DNA from: CALCMJ01 sp964475415
GTDB taxonomy: Bacteria; Bacteroidota; Bacteroidia; Chitinophagales; Saprospiraceae
DNA length: 29,425 bases
Assembly: GCA_964475415.1 (NCBI GenBank)
Contig: CAYYWZ010000051.1
Coordinates: 1 to 29,425 of the forward strand
Direction of reading: 5' to 3'
The notes under the pieces were generated by a model that was not told the origin of the DNA, made no database searches, and saw only the letters and a program-made list of their open reading frames with translations. A program made the translations under genes and the position numbers. Below are positions 1 through 8,720 of the stretch, piece by piece. Each line of letters opens with the position of its first letter. The stretch's first letter is position 1.

Positions 1-15
1 TACTTCTGAATATCC

Positions 16-969
16 CTAATTCACAACGTTTATTGTTTGTCCATCGTAGAATGCTTTGATATTTCGTACTAGTCCATCTAATAGATTTTGTCTAGATTGT
101 ACATTAGCCCATGCTTGATGCGGCGTTATATAGCAATATTTTGATGAGCATAATACATTCTCATTTACTGGTGGCTCCTCACTCAGCACATCCAAAAGTG
201 CTGCAGCTATAATTCTATTTTCTAGCGCTTCATACAAGTCTTGCTCATTAATAAGTGGTCCCCTGCTAGTATTGATCAGAATGCAATTTTCTTTTAGCTT
301 AGATAGTAATTCTTTGTTTATTATTTTTTTCGTTCTATCTGACAGTGGCACATGTAAGCTTAGCACATCAGATCGCTGTAAGAGCACATCTTGACTTACA
401 TATTCTACTTCGTCATTTGGAAATCTCTCTGGATACTTGTTCAACGCGATAACTTCCATTCCCATAGCTTTACCTACTAGAGCTACACTTCGTCCTATAT
501 TTCCATACCCCATAACACCTAACACTAAGTTCTCTAGGGCTGGTATCGTATGATCGGTAAAACAAAAATCTTCTGCCTTACTCCATCTACCCTCTCGTAC
601 ATCCGCATTATAAGCAGCTACCTTATTAAGGTAAGAAAGTAACATAGCAAAAACATGTTGTGTTACAGAGGCTGTACTATAGGCACTGACATTAGTTACA
701 ACTATATTATACTTTTTTGCTGCTACTAGATCCACGTTATTATATCCTGTTGCTGCAACACAGATTAACTTTAACTTAGGCAGCTGACTGATAAGCTCTC
801 TAGTGAGTATCGCTTTATTACTAATAATTACTTCAGCATCTGTGCAGCGATCCAAAATTTCAGAAGGCTTACTTCTCGGATAATATTGTATATCTCCTAG
901 TTCGTCTAAGGTAGACCATGACAGATCACCAGGATTCAAGGTATAGCTATCTAAAAATACTATTTTCAT
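16..969 (-). CDS. D-2-hydroxyacid dehydrogenase (NAD(P)-dependent, glycerate-dehydrogenase-like)
   Basis: This protein of 317 residues should reversibly reduce a 2-keto acid to a D-2-hydroxy acid in the cytoplasm. The Rossmann nucleotide-binding motif GYGNIG is at residues 154-159. The usual catalytic set is present: Arg236 in NTSRGP, Glu265 in DVLSEEPP and His284 in TPHQAW. Length is normal for the family. I chose the ATG at 969 (MKIVFLD). An in-frame TTG at 978 would add three residues and leave only 1 base after the aminotransferase stop at 980. It is the last gene of the run DUF547 lipoprotein, aminotransferase, dehydrogenase. The keto acid made by the aminotransferase could be its substrate, but that is inference. 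Within the family it most resembles glycerate/hydroxypyruvate reductases, though the exact substrate cannot be read from sequence. Confidence 0.88.
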   Translation of the reverse strand: MKIVFLDSYTLNPGDLSWSTLDELGDIQYYPRSKPSEILDRCTDAEVIISNKAILTRELISQLPKLKLICVAATGYNNVDLVAAKKYNIVVTNVSAYSTASVTQHVFAMLLSYLNKVAAYNADVREGRWSKAEDFCFTDHTIPALENLVLGVMGYGNIGRSVALVGKAMGMEVIALNKYPERFPNDEVEYVSQDVLLQRSDVLSLHVPLSDRTKKIINKELLSKLKENCILINTSRGPLINEQDLYEALENRIIAAALLDVLSEEPPVNENVLCSSKYCYITPHQAWANVQSRQNLLDGLVRNIKAFYDGQTINVVN

Positions 970-979
970 TTCAGGCAAC

Positions 980-1852
980 TTATGTTGTTAAAACAGAGGA
1001 CTTAATATATCTATCTTGTTCTGCAAGATATAATGCTCTGAGCTTACTTATCAACGGTAAGACTCTACCTTTGTTAATCTTGTCATCATCTAACTGAGTT
1101 ACAGGAACGAGAGGCTTAGTTGTACCACAAAGAAAAGCACCTTCTGAACTAAGTACTTCTTTGTGACTTATAGGCCTTATCTCAACATTCATAACTCCTT
1201 CTGCTAAGCTTAGTATTTTCTTTCTTGTTATTCCATGTAACACTCCTGTAGAACTAGTGATCAATGTTTTGTTCTTTATTACAAAAAAGTTAGATCTAGA
1301 AGATTCCGAAATCATATCTTCTTTTACAAATAACAGATCGAATGCACCTTCATCATGTATACGCTTTTGGTCTTTGAGTACATAAGAATAATTCAGTGTT
1401 TTTATTTTCGGCACATCGCGAACATAATCTGCTGTAATAAGCTTAACACCATCTGTAAATAATTTTGGATTATTTTCTTGAAGGACATGTTGTAAAATAA
1501 AAAAATTAGGGTTAGTAGACTGGAATCCACTTTCTGAAAACCCACCCGTTAGTACTAATCTAACACCAGAATAACCTACTCTATTTTTTGCTATAAGCTG
1601 GTCAATAAAGCTAAATATTTCTTCTTTGTTATAAGGTACCGCTAGATCCATTGCTTTAGCAGAATTAAAAAAACGATCTATATGATCTTCTTTAAAAACA
1701 GGAACACCATCTACTATTTTCATGAAATCAAAAATCCCATAACCTCTAAGCATACCTAGGTCATAAGGCGTCAGCGTTTTATCTTCCTGATTATAAAAAG
1801 CACCATTAAAAAAGTAATGTTCTATTTTATTTTGAATTGAGGCTCCAGTCAT
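980..1852 (-). CDS. Class IV PLP-dependent aminotransferase (branched-chain / D-amino-acid aminotransferase or aminodeoxychorismate lyase type)
   Basis: This 290-residue cytoplasmic enzyme has the fold-type IV PLP pattern. Lys151, in the KTLNY motif, is the expected Schiff-base lysine. ISESSRSNFF at 181-190 supplies the conserved Glu183 and the phosphate-binding region, and LHGITR comes shortly after. The early YGIFDFMKI segment and the arginine at 60 also fit the family. Members are BCATs, D-amino-acid transaminases or 4-amino-4-deoxychorismate lyases, and sequence alone does not separate these here. Its ATG at 1852 lies inside the 3' end of the upstream DUF547 gene, a 26-base overlap. Its stop is 10 bases before the ATG of the downstream dehydrogenase. 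This packing implies one transcript and probably translational coupling. A transaminase followed by a 2-hydroxyacid dehydrogenase could convert an amino acid to its hydroxy acid (inference). Confidence 0.85.
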   Translation of the reverse strand: MTGASIQNKIEHYFFNGAFYNQEDKTLTPYDLGMLRGYGIFDFMKIVDGVPVFKEDHIDRFFNSAKAMDLAVPYNKEEIFSFIDQLIAKNRVGYSGVRLVLTGGFSESGFQSTNPNFFILQHVLQENNPKLFTDGVKLITADYVRDVPKIKTLNYSYVLKDQKRIHDEGAFDLLFVKEDMISESSRSNFFVIKNKTLITSSTGVLHGITRKKILSLAEGVMNVEIRPISHKEVLSSEGAFLCGTTKPLVPVTQLDDDKINKGRVLPLISKLRALYLAEQDRYIKSSVLTT

Positions 1853-3062
1853 ATTCGTTATAAGTTATACTCGCATTTTTGTCAATAGGGCTAGTTGCAT
1901 ATTTATTAAAATAGCTAGGCAAGTCACCAAAATCTTTAGCGTACCATTCGAAGATCTTAGAAATTACAGCGGACCTATTAGATAGCTGGTTGTATTTAGG
2001 ATTATTTATAAACGCTTTAGTGCTGCTATCTAATAGACTATTTAGGTTCTTTGCTGTATAAGCCTTATTCCCAAGTGGTGGACAAGACTTCGCAGCGCAA
2101 TTGACTGCAAAGTGAATTCTAGCATCATTAAACTGAGGACGAATAATACCGTTCTCTATATCATTAAGACTATACGTTTTGCCTCCTAGGTCTATCCATT
2201 TTTGATCCCATGGTTTACCACCATATAGATCCTTAATACTTTTCAGAGGACTATTTTCTACAATTAATTTTACTGTAAATACATTGTAAGCATTTATCCA
2301 ATAAGCTAGTTGTTCTTCTTTTGACCAGTCGCCCCCTGGTGCTACCTGAGCTAACTGAGCTACATACATATCCATAATATTCTGAGCTCTAGCCATACCA
2401 GCATAGTCTACACCTCCTGTATCATCTACATATTTCTTAAGGAGATTATCCCATAGTGAATGATCAGGTCTATCTAAGATTCTATCCTTCTCTGGCTTAG
2501 CAACTCGTCCTATTTCTGGACGCGGCTGAGATACAACCTCATCCTTAGCTGGAACTTTTGTACTGGTGGCTGGAATAGTAGTAGTCTCTACTGTTTGTTT
2601 ACTAGGAACAGTGGATACCACATTTTCTTTAGCATCTTTTACCTGATCTTTTACTTCTTTCTTCTTGTCTTGTAAAACAGAATTCGATTCACTAACGACC
2701 GCTTTGGCTTCATTGGTCTTGTTACTAGTGCTTTCTTCGATTTTAGATTTCTGCTTATCTACTTCGACTTGCCATCTCGATTTTGCAGCAGCTACTTCTT
2801 CTTTCCCTGACATAACTTCATCCTTATTATCCGCCATCACATCTGCTGTTTCTGTTTTAATTTGTTCCTTAGGATTAGCTTCGGATGTTTCAGGTTCTTT
2901 TGTTTCTGCTGGATTAGTTTTTTTCGAATTGCGATCTACAAGCTCTTTACTTTTTTGATCAGCAAGTTCTGTATTATTATTGACTGATTTTTTTTGTTGC
3001 TTTGCAGCGCTGTTACAGGCAATACTGAATATTAAGCTTGTAAAAATAATGTATCTTAACAT
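1827..3062 (-). CDS. DUF547-domain lipoprotein with long charged linker
   Basis: This 411-residue protein starts with a short lipoprotein-type signal (LIFSIAC), making Cys16 the likely lipidated residue. The lipobox is imperfect, with Ser at -3. Residues about 17-200 form a low-complexity linker rich in Lys, Glu, Ser, Thr and Asn, with little aromatic content. Residues about 203-385 are a DUF547 domain, recognised by LAYWINAYNVFTVKL at 252-266, SLNDIENGIIRP at 298-309 and IHFAVNCAAKSCPPL at 316-330. DUF547 has no firmly assigned biochemical role; its conserved His and Cys residues are present. It should be anchored in the outer or inner membrane with the domain held away from the lipid by the linker. 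It is the first gene of the operon, and its last 26 bases overlap the aminotransferase. A promoter lies about 50 bases upstream of its ATG. Confidence 0.85.
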   Translation of the reverse strand: MLRYIIFTSLIFSIACNSAAKQQKKSVNNNTELADQKSKELVDRNSKKTNPAETKEPETSEANPKEQIKTETADVMADNKDEVMSGKEEVAAAKSRWQVEVDKQKSKIEESTSNKTNEAKAVVSESNSVLQDKKKEVKDQVKDAKENVVSTVPSKQTVETTTIPATSTKVPAKDEVVSQPRPEIGRVAKPEKDRILDRPDHSLWDNLLKKYVDDTGGVDYAGMARAQNIMDMYVAQLAQVAPGGDWSKEEQLAYWINAYNVFTVKLIVENSPLKSIKDLYGGKPWDQKWIDLGGKTYSLNDIENGIIRPQFNDARIHFAVNCAAKSCPPLGNKAYTAKNLNSLLDSSTKAFINNPKYNQLSNRSAVISKIFEWYAKDFGDLPSYFNKYATSPIDKNASITYNEYDWSLNSK

Positions 3063-3111
3063 GTTATAGTTTTTTTATGACAACGCACTATTAAAGGTAA
3101 TAGGTGCAAAA

Positions 3112-3143
3112 CAAATGTAAATAGATTCCTTATGTTTTATCAA
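3112..3143 (-). promoter_or_regulatory. Bacteroidota-type promoter for the DUF547 operon
   Basis: On the minus strand the -7 element TACATTTG (plus-strand 3112-3119) fits the phylum consensus TAnnTTTG. A TTG at plus-strand 3141-3143 lies 21 bases further upstream as a -33 candidate. Transcription would start about 44 bases before the ATG at 3062. The rest of the stretch 3063-3229 shows no gene; it also contains the 3' flank of the TonB-dependent receptor gene, where I see no clear terminator hairpin. Confidence 0.55.
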
Positions 3144-3229
3144 GGACAATTTACGACTAATAAATGTGAGTCTACATCAATCAATAAAAAATCTCTACTG
3201 ATACTATTAGAAATAATATTTCTTCTTCT

Positions 3230-5491
3230 CTACAGATCAAAATCCAATCTCAAAGAAAGATTTCTAGGCGCCGCTAACAAACCCGGACGCAAGGTATACT
3301 CCTCATTTAACACATTGTTAAGCAAGATCGAAAACTTAGCAAACTTATATTTATATCCTATTCTTGCATCTATCTTCTGGAACCCATCATTATTATTTCT
3401 CCTGTACAGATCTATAAAACCAATATTATTCAGCAAGCCATCTATAGCAACAATTCGCGAAGTATAATTATAAGCAAGACCTACAGAAAAGTTATCTATA
3501 AATGCTTCGATATCTATCTTGAAATTATGTCTGGTTCTATATTTTAGGATATTAATATCTTCAGAAGAGCTCTGCCTTATCTGCTCCGTAAAATCTCTAT
3601 ACTTGGGATCTATAAAGGTATATCCACCTGTAATATTTATGGGAACATTTCGGATTTGTGATCTAGTCCCTATATCTATTTCGAATCCTTTTATATCTGT
3701 ATCTCCTACATTGATGGATTGGAATCCAGATATACCATCAATATTTGCAAGTGTAAATTCGGTCATATCCTGATACTGGGACCAAAATATAGATAGATCC
3801 ACAAAGCCCTCAAAGCTAGAAATCTTCACACCCTTTTTGAGACCAATCTCAGCAGTCCACCCTCTCTCCGATCTCAATTCTGGATTCGGAAATATAATAA
3901 GACCACTAAAGTTAGTCGTTATAAATTTTTCGGTGATCGTAGGAAATCTATAACCTTGGCCAAAAGAAGCTCTCAGAAAACTAAGTTTAGCCAATTCTAA
4001 ATTTAAGCCTGCTCTCGCTACCGTATTGCTTTCTTTGCTCAATCCTCCTGGGACAGTTATACCAAGAAATTCTTCTGGAGATCTAAGTTTATTGTTCTCT
4101 GTTCGAGCTCCTACACTGACGGTCAACTTATCCATAAACTTTTTTTCTAATTGCAGATAAGCACTGTAGTTTGTCGAACTAATAAGCGTGTCTCCGAAAA
4201 GTTCTGAATCAGAAACGATATGATAATATGTTGCACCGGCTGTAATACTTAATTTCTTTTCTTGGAAGTTCTTAGAAAACTGATATTCTAAATAATAGTT
4301 ATCTGAACTGTTAGATTGGTTATTATTGTTATTGTTCTCGATGTAATAATACCTACTTAGTAGCTTGTGTTTATTCCCTCGTTTGTCAAAGTGAGTAAGC
4401 ACTGGATCTATATAGTACCTACGTGAATCACGTTCTGACTCAGATCCTGGAAAGGCTTGATAAGCGCCTACTCCACCATTATTCCAGATAAAAAAGTCGG
4501 CACTGTTAGACTTATTATACATGGTATTCAAGGTGAGATTAGTTCTATCAGTAAATCTATATCTCAAATTTGCGCTAAGTCTTCCTCTATCTGTAAAAGA
4601 GTTCTCATAGATACTGTTCGTACTACTAAGCATAGAACTGAATACTACATCCAGCTTCTTTACCTTTCTTTTGTGTAGAATATTTGTCGACACGGTATAC
4701 GGACTTTCTGTCCACCATTGCTTCCGCTCATCCTGAGGAGACATAAAATGTCTATATGCTACACTTACTTTAGTAATAGGTTCTGATACAGCATAGCCTG
4801 TTCTTACATTGATTACCCCATTAAGAGCTGCAGATCCATAGAGAACAGAAGCTGATCCTTTTATAACTTCCACTTGAGATATATTTTCTACAGGTAGATC
4901 ATTCCAGTTAGGTCTTCCTGCATCTCCTTGTAAGGCTGGCATGTCATCCACTAAGAGTAAAACTCTACTTCCCGCTCCATAAGAATAACCAGAACCTCCT
5001 CTTATATTTACCTGTCCTTCTATCATCTGGACTCCAGGAATCTTATCTATTGTCTCATCTAGGGACTGGCCGTTCGAGTTAGTAATAAGTTCTGGTGTAA
5101 TAACATCTATAGACACGGTAGCTTCTGCAAGTCTTTTTTCATATCTAGAAGAAGATATAGTAGCCACATCTAGTAGGGTAAGCTCAGCTTGTAATGCTAT
5201 AACTAATTCTTTAGTAACATCTATAGAGTCTATGGAAATATCAAGTTCCTCGAACCCAACATACTGTACCCTTACCATTTTGTCACCCTGAAGATTTATT
5301 ACAAACTTCCCTTCTACGTCTGTTAGTTCGATTGACTTATATTGATTTCTGTCAGAATCAAGTATTCCAATTGTGGCCGCTATAAGAGATTCACCTGTTT
5401 CTCCATCTAAGACCTTCCCTGACAATTGCTGTGCTTGTAATAAGACAGAATTCAGAGTTAGTAAGCATATGATAAAAAATGAAATCCTCAT
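3230..5491 (-). CDS. TonB-dependent outer-membrane receptor (carboxypeptidase-regulatory-like N-terminal domain, plug, beta barrel)
   Basis: This 753-residue outer-membrane active transporter draws energy from TonB/ExbBD. Residues 1-21 are a signal peptide ending near LLQAQ. Residues about 24-100 are a CarboxypepD_reg-like beta-sandwich (SGKVLDGETGESL). Residues about 118-232 are the plug domain, with NIRGGSGYSYGAG at 162-174, VLLLVDDMPA at 177-186 and VEVIKGSASVLYGSAALNG at 207-225. The rest is a 22-strand-type barrel ending in aromatic-rich LSLRLDFDL. It resembles siderophore/cobalamin/colicin-type receptors. There is no SusD partner, so a SusC-type glycan transporter is unlikely. The ligand is not identifiable. 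An asparagine run near residues 388-393 is a local low-complexity loop. It lies 44 bases downstream of the TerB-like gene, with no promoter motif in the gap, so the two are probably co-transcribed. Confidence 0.92.
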   Translation of the reverse strand: MRISFFIICLLTLNSVLLQAQQLSGKVLDGETGESLIAATIGILDSDRNQYKSIELTDVEGKFVINLQGDKMVRVQYVGFEELDISIDSIDVTKELVIALQAELTLLDVATISSSRYEKRLAEATVSIDVITPELITNSNGQSLDETIDKIPGVQMIEGQVNIRGGSGYSYGAGSRVLLLVDDMPALQGDAGRPNWNDLPVENISQVEVIKGSASVLYGSAALNGVINVRTGYAVSEPITKVSVAYRHFMSPQDERKQWWTESPYTVSTNILHKRKVKKLDVVFSSMLSSTNSIYENSFTDRGRLSANLRYRFTDRTNLTLNTMYNKSNSADFFIWNNGGVGAYQAFPGSESERDSRRYYIDPVLTHFDKRGNKHKLLSRYYYIENNNNNNQSNSSDNYYLEYQFSKNFQEKKLSITAGATYYHIVSDSELFGDTLISSTNYSAYLQLEKKFMDKLTVSVGARTENNKLRSPEEFLGITVPGGLSKESNTVARAGLNLELAKLSFLRASFGQGYRFPTITEKFITTNFSGLIIFPNPELRSERGWTAEIGLKKGVKISSFEGFVDLSIFWSQYQDMTEFTLANIDGISGFQSINVGDTDIKGFEIDIGTRSQIRNVPINITGGYTFIDPKYRDFTEQIRQSSSEDINILKYRTRHNFKIDIEAFIDNFSVGLAYNYTSRIVAIDGLLNNIGFIDLYRRNNNDGFQKIDARIGYKYKFAKFSILLNNVLNEEYTLRPGLLAAPRNLSLRLDFDL

Positions 5492-5535
5492 AATGCAGTC
5501 TATTATTAGGACTAGAAATTACAAAAAAGTAAGTA

Positions 5536-6012
5536 TTATTCCTCTTCTGAGTAGATAATCTCGTCTAACATGTCCAGATCGAGTAACTGTTGTTCTTCGG
5601 AACTTATACTGAAGAAACCTAATATACCACCTGAGGCCTTAGCTACATGCTTAGCAAAACTTGTATAAGACTGATACATCTCTGCAGCAATCATAGGGTG
5701 TAATTTTGCTAGAATAGGATTTAGTTTATTTAAATTGCTGGATATTAGGGCCGTTCTTTCTTCCTTATTTGTGGACATAGAATCGATCTTTTTGTCCAAT
5801 TTCTCAGAAAATTCAGCACCTACATCCTCATAGAAACTATGTAATACTTTAGAATTAGCATAGGATCTTATATGTGTCAATTTCTTAGCCCATGTTGTTT
5901 CTTCTTTATCTATCTCTCCGTCAGCACCAGCTATGAGAATGGTAATATCAGCTATAGCATCCTTTAATTGTTGGTATTCTGTGTCTGTAAGTGCAGTAAA
6001 ATGATTTTCCAT
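5536..6012 (-). CDS. Small TerB-like helical protein (hypothetical)
   Basis: This 158-residue protein has no signal peptide and is probably cytoplasmic. It is predicted to be all helical. The segment LIAGADGEIDKEE at 26-38, with two acidic residues after a Gly-Asp, is typical of TerB-like/tellurite-resistance and DjlA N-terminal domains. The C-terminal ILGFFSISSEEQQLLD at 129-144 also looks like a closing TerB helix. TerB-like domains are thought to bind metal at the membrane interface; no function is proven for stand-alone forms of this kind. It has its own -7 element upstream and is followed closely by a TonB-dependent receptor gene, so a link to uptake or envelope stress is possible but only by context. 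The family assignment is tentative. Confidence 0.6.
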   Translation of the reverse strand: MENHFTALTDTEYQQLKDAIADITILIAGADGEIDKEETTWAKKLTHIRSYANSKVLHSFYEDVGAEFSEKLDKKIDSMSTNKEERTALISSNLNKLNPILAKLHPMIAAEMYQSYTSFAKHVAKASGGILGFFSISSEEQQLLDLDMLDEIIYSEEE

Positions 6013-6034
6013 TGTTGTAATTCAAATTAGATCG

Positions 6035-6042
6035 CAAATATA
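6035..6042 (-). promoter_or_regulatory. -7 promoter element upstream of the TerB-like gene
   Basis: The minus strand reads TATATTTG, a full match to TAnnTTTG, 23 bases upstream of the ATG at 6012. No TTG lies 17-21 bases further upstream, so only the -7 half is supported. The rest of the gap 6043-6281 is AT-rich and contains only a short 5-bp inverted repeat at 6117-6128. I see no gene in it. Confidence 0.4.
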
Positions 6043-6281
6043 ATTTTTAAACTTTTAAAATCATATAACTGCTAGAGAAAGCTATGAATTTATATACTGG
6101 ATGGAAAGCTTAAGTACTAGCTTGCTAGATAATAGACTCTTGATTTTGTAAATTACTTACTTGCTTATGCGTTAACAAAATCTCTAAGCACACATGATAT
6201 TTATTTGACATACTAGAGAATCCACCTACCGCAGAATACCCAAAACGGCTAGATTAACAATAAATAGGTCTACTTCTGCTA

Positions 6282-8573
6282 CTAGAAATTTAACTTAATA
6301 GATGCACTTGGAATAATAGGTAATTGGTTTACTCTTTCATATCTCAGTCTATCAAAAAAGAAGATATTCTCTCTATCATAAGCATTCGTTACACTGGCTA
6401 CAACTTCTATATTAGCTCTTTTGGATAGTCTATGAATGTAAGTCGTAGAAAGATCTAATCTATGATAATAAGGCAATCTACCAGAGTTTCTATCTTCGGA
6501 AAATAAGATTCCTATATTGTCAGGGTTATCCGTCAAATAATCTGTCCCTACACCCTCCAGAAAAGGAAGAAAATTATAGAATCCTTGAGTCTTAGTAAAC
6601 GGAAAACCTGAACCCATATTCCATCTCAAACTAACTTTCCAATCTCCACTTTCTTTTAGATCATAAGAAAGAAGTGCATTTACATTATGCCTTCTGTCGA
6701 ATACCGTAGGATAAGTCTGCTCGCCATCGAATCTATTAACATATCCATGAGAATAGGTCGCCCACAAGTACCATCTAGGGATATTATATTTGACAGAGAA
6801 ATCAACTCCATATGCCTCACCTTCTTCTGATGAATAGTCCGTATCTTCTGCAGAGATCTTATTTCTGTTTACAATTACTAGCTGAGGAAAATTCTTGTAA
6901 TATCCTTCCACATTGATTTGTAGTGCTCGGCTTACATCATACTCAAATCCTAATATAGCATGCTGAGATTTCTGTAATTTGGACTCCGTAAAACCTCCAT
7001 TGTGAGAGGTAATTGCTTCTTCTGGACCAGAGAGAAAACCAGTAAATAAATTCACCACATCTCTCTCGTTAGAAGTACTTATTAAGTTCTGCGTATATAC
7101 ACCTCCAGCTCCCTTAATCCTTAAGGCATCTGTTACATTATACTTAAAACCTAATCTAGGTTCTAGTGACAACTCACTTAACGAAGCATAATATTGCAAC
7201 CTTATAGAAGGTTCAATGATAAGGTTTCCTAAGATCTGCTTGTACTTAAGGAAACCAGAAATCTCTGTTGTATTCTGAAACTGCGTTAATACTAAATCGA
7301 ATGGATTAGTAAAGTTAAATTCTGTCCTGATACTTTTGACATCTAGACCGTACTTTACCTCATTGTTATTTCCAAAAAAGGTAAAGTCTAGACCAAGATT
7401 ATACTCTCGTATCTTACTTGTTCGTGGATCTTCATCAGCTTCTTGTAAGGCTGTCTCATAGCTAGTAAAACCAATAAGACCATTCATCACCATACTACTA
7501 CCAGTAGGCAAGAGTGTAAAATCTAATCCCCCACCAGTATTCTTCCAATCAATATCTGCGATACTAGGATTGTTATATCTATCTGTAAAATTAAATCCAA
7601 ATAGATTGAATCTAGATCCATTTTCTGTTACGAAAGATAATTTGCCATAAGTATCCTGAAACTGAAAAGGAAGTCCTAAGCTATCATTCACACTTGCATA
7701 ATCATATAAGCTCTGCGAAGTTTCATCTATAATAGATCGTTTAGTTGTCAGTACAAAAGAAGCCGCTCCACCATTTTCTTTAAGCTTTATAATCGGCCCT
7801 TCGACTAGCGCCTTCACCATAAAAGGAGATGCTGATAGCTGACCTGAGAGATTTTTCTTATTGCCTTCTCTCGTTGTGATATCTATGATGGCTGATATTC
7901 TTCCTCCGTGCTCCGCACCAAATCCACCTGTAAGTACATCTACATTTTTAATTAACTCTGTCTCGAAGATGGAGTAAAACCCTATGGAGTGAAAAGGATT
8001 ATAAATCGTCAATCCATCAAGTAAAATCTTATTTTGTACCGGCGAACCTCCCCTAATGTATAATTGCCCACCCTGATCTCCCGTGGAAATGACTCCAGGA
8101 AGTACCTGTAGGTATTGTACTATATCCGCATCACCACCTGTAGAAGGTAGTAACTTTATATCTTTCTGCGAAACCGTAAGTTCAGATATCTGAACCTCAG
8201 AACGAGCTTTTTCTCTACTAGCCGATATATCTACAACACCTAGATTTACGCCTCCTTCTAGTAAATATAGTTTCTCATAAGAGATAGAATTCTTTTTCAC
8301 AATTACAGGCTGGGATAATTGGTCAAAACCAATATAAGTTGCTACAATATTATATTCTCCTATCGGAACATTTGTAAAAGTGAAAAATCCATTGATATCT
8401 GTTGTTGTTCCTATATCTGTGTTTTCGAGTATTACTGTACCGTAAATGATGGGTTCACCTGAATTATTATCATATATATTTCCCCTTATCGTTCCCGTCT
8501 GGCCATAGGATATAGCGGAAACTAAAAACATTAGAAGATATACTATTCCAAAATTATATATTGACTTATGCAT
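6282..8573 (-). CDS. TonB-dependent receptor with carboxypeptidase-like N-terminal domain
   Basis: This 763-residue outer-membrane receptor has a signal peptide at about 1-25 (ending ISYGQ). A CarboxypepD_reg-like domain spans about 28-105 (GTIRGNIYDNNSGEPI). The plug domain at about 125-235 contains VLPGVISTGDQGGQLYIRGG at 157-176, ILLDGLTIYNPFHSIGFYS at 183-201 and GGFGAEHGGRIS at 216-227. The barrel runs to the C-terminal SASIKLNF. The plug segments YNPFHSIG and FGAEHGGR are typical of a large Bacteroidota receptor family distinct from the receptor at 3230-5491. The two are therefore not a recent tandem duplication. There is no SusD-like neighbour and the ligand is unknown. It is preceded by its own promoter-like element and separated by 269 bases from the TerB-like gene, so it is probably a single-gene unit. 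Confidence 0.92.
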   Translation of the reverse strand: MHKSIYNFGIVYLLMFLVSAISYGQTGTIRGNIYDNNSGEPIIYGTVILENTDIGTTTDINGFFTFTNVPIGEYNIVATYIGFDQLSQPVIVKKNSISYEKLYLLEGGVNLGVVDISASREKARSEVQISELTVSQKDIKLLPSTGGDADIVQYLQVLPGVISTGDQGGQLYIRGGSPVQNKILLDGLTIYNPFHSIGFYSIFETELIKNVDVLTGGFGAEHGGRISAIIDITTREGNKKNLSGQLSASPFMVKALVEGPIIKLKENGGAASFVLTTKRSIIDETSQSLYDYASVNDSLGLPFQFQDTYGKLSFVTENGSRFNLFGFNFTDRYNNPSIADIDWKNTGGGLDFTLLPTGSSMVMNGLIGFTSYETALQEADEDPRTSKIREYNLGLDFTFFGNNNEVKYGLDVKSIRTEFNFTNPFDLVLTQFQNTTEISGFLKYKQILGNLIIEPSIRLQYYASLSELSLEPRLGFKYNVTDALRIKGAGGVYTQNLISTSNERDVVNLFTGFLSGPEEAITSHNGGFTESKLQKSQHAILGFEYDVSRALQINVEGYYKNFPQLVIVNRNKISAEDTDYSSEEGEAYGVDFSVKYNIPRWYLWATYSHGYVNRFDGEQTYPTVFDRRHNVNALLSYDLKESGDWKVSLRWNMGSGFPFTKTQGFYNFLPFLEGVGTDYLTDNPDNIGILFSEDRNSGRLPYYHRLDLSTTYIHRLSKRANIEVVASVTNAYDRENIFFFDRLRYERVNQLPIIPSASIKLNF

Positions 8574-8592
8574 CTATCTTAACTTATGCCCG

Positions 8593-8620
8593 CAAATGTA
8601 TAGAAAATTATCTTGTCAAA
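8593..8620 (-). promoter_or_regulatory. Promoter for the 6282-8573 TonB-dependent receptor
   Basis: The minus strand has TACATTTG at plus positions 8593-8600, matching TAnnTTTG. TTTG at plus 8617-8620 lies 16 bases upstream, slightly tighter than the usual 17-21. The -7 element is 19 bases upstream of the ATG at 8573, giving a short leader. The rest of the gap to 8720 has no gene. Confidence 0.45.
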
Positions 8621-8720
8621 AGCGCATAATATGTCTTAAAAGCTACAAGATCAAAGGAATACTCGCTTAACCGGAAATATAAAATTTAACCTTAGGTAGT
8701 ATAGATCTAACGCTAATAGA

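Noticed and set aside
2665..2958. Plus-strand open frame antisense to the DUF547 lipoprotein linker
   Set aside because: It is the reverse of the low-complexity Lys/Glu-rich linker and has the matching hydrophobic Ser/Leu bias expected from that. No start context or homology seen.
3132..3467. Plus-strand open frame of 111 codons
   Set aside because: Two thirds lie antisense to the well-supported TonB-dependent receptor, and the translated sequence resembles no protein family.
3230..8573. Two TonB-dependent receptors as a SusC/SusD polysaccharide-utilisation locus
   Set aside because: There is no SusD-like lipoprotein or glycoside hydrolase nearby, and the receptor types are not SusC-like.
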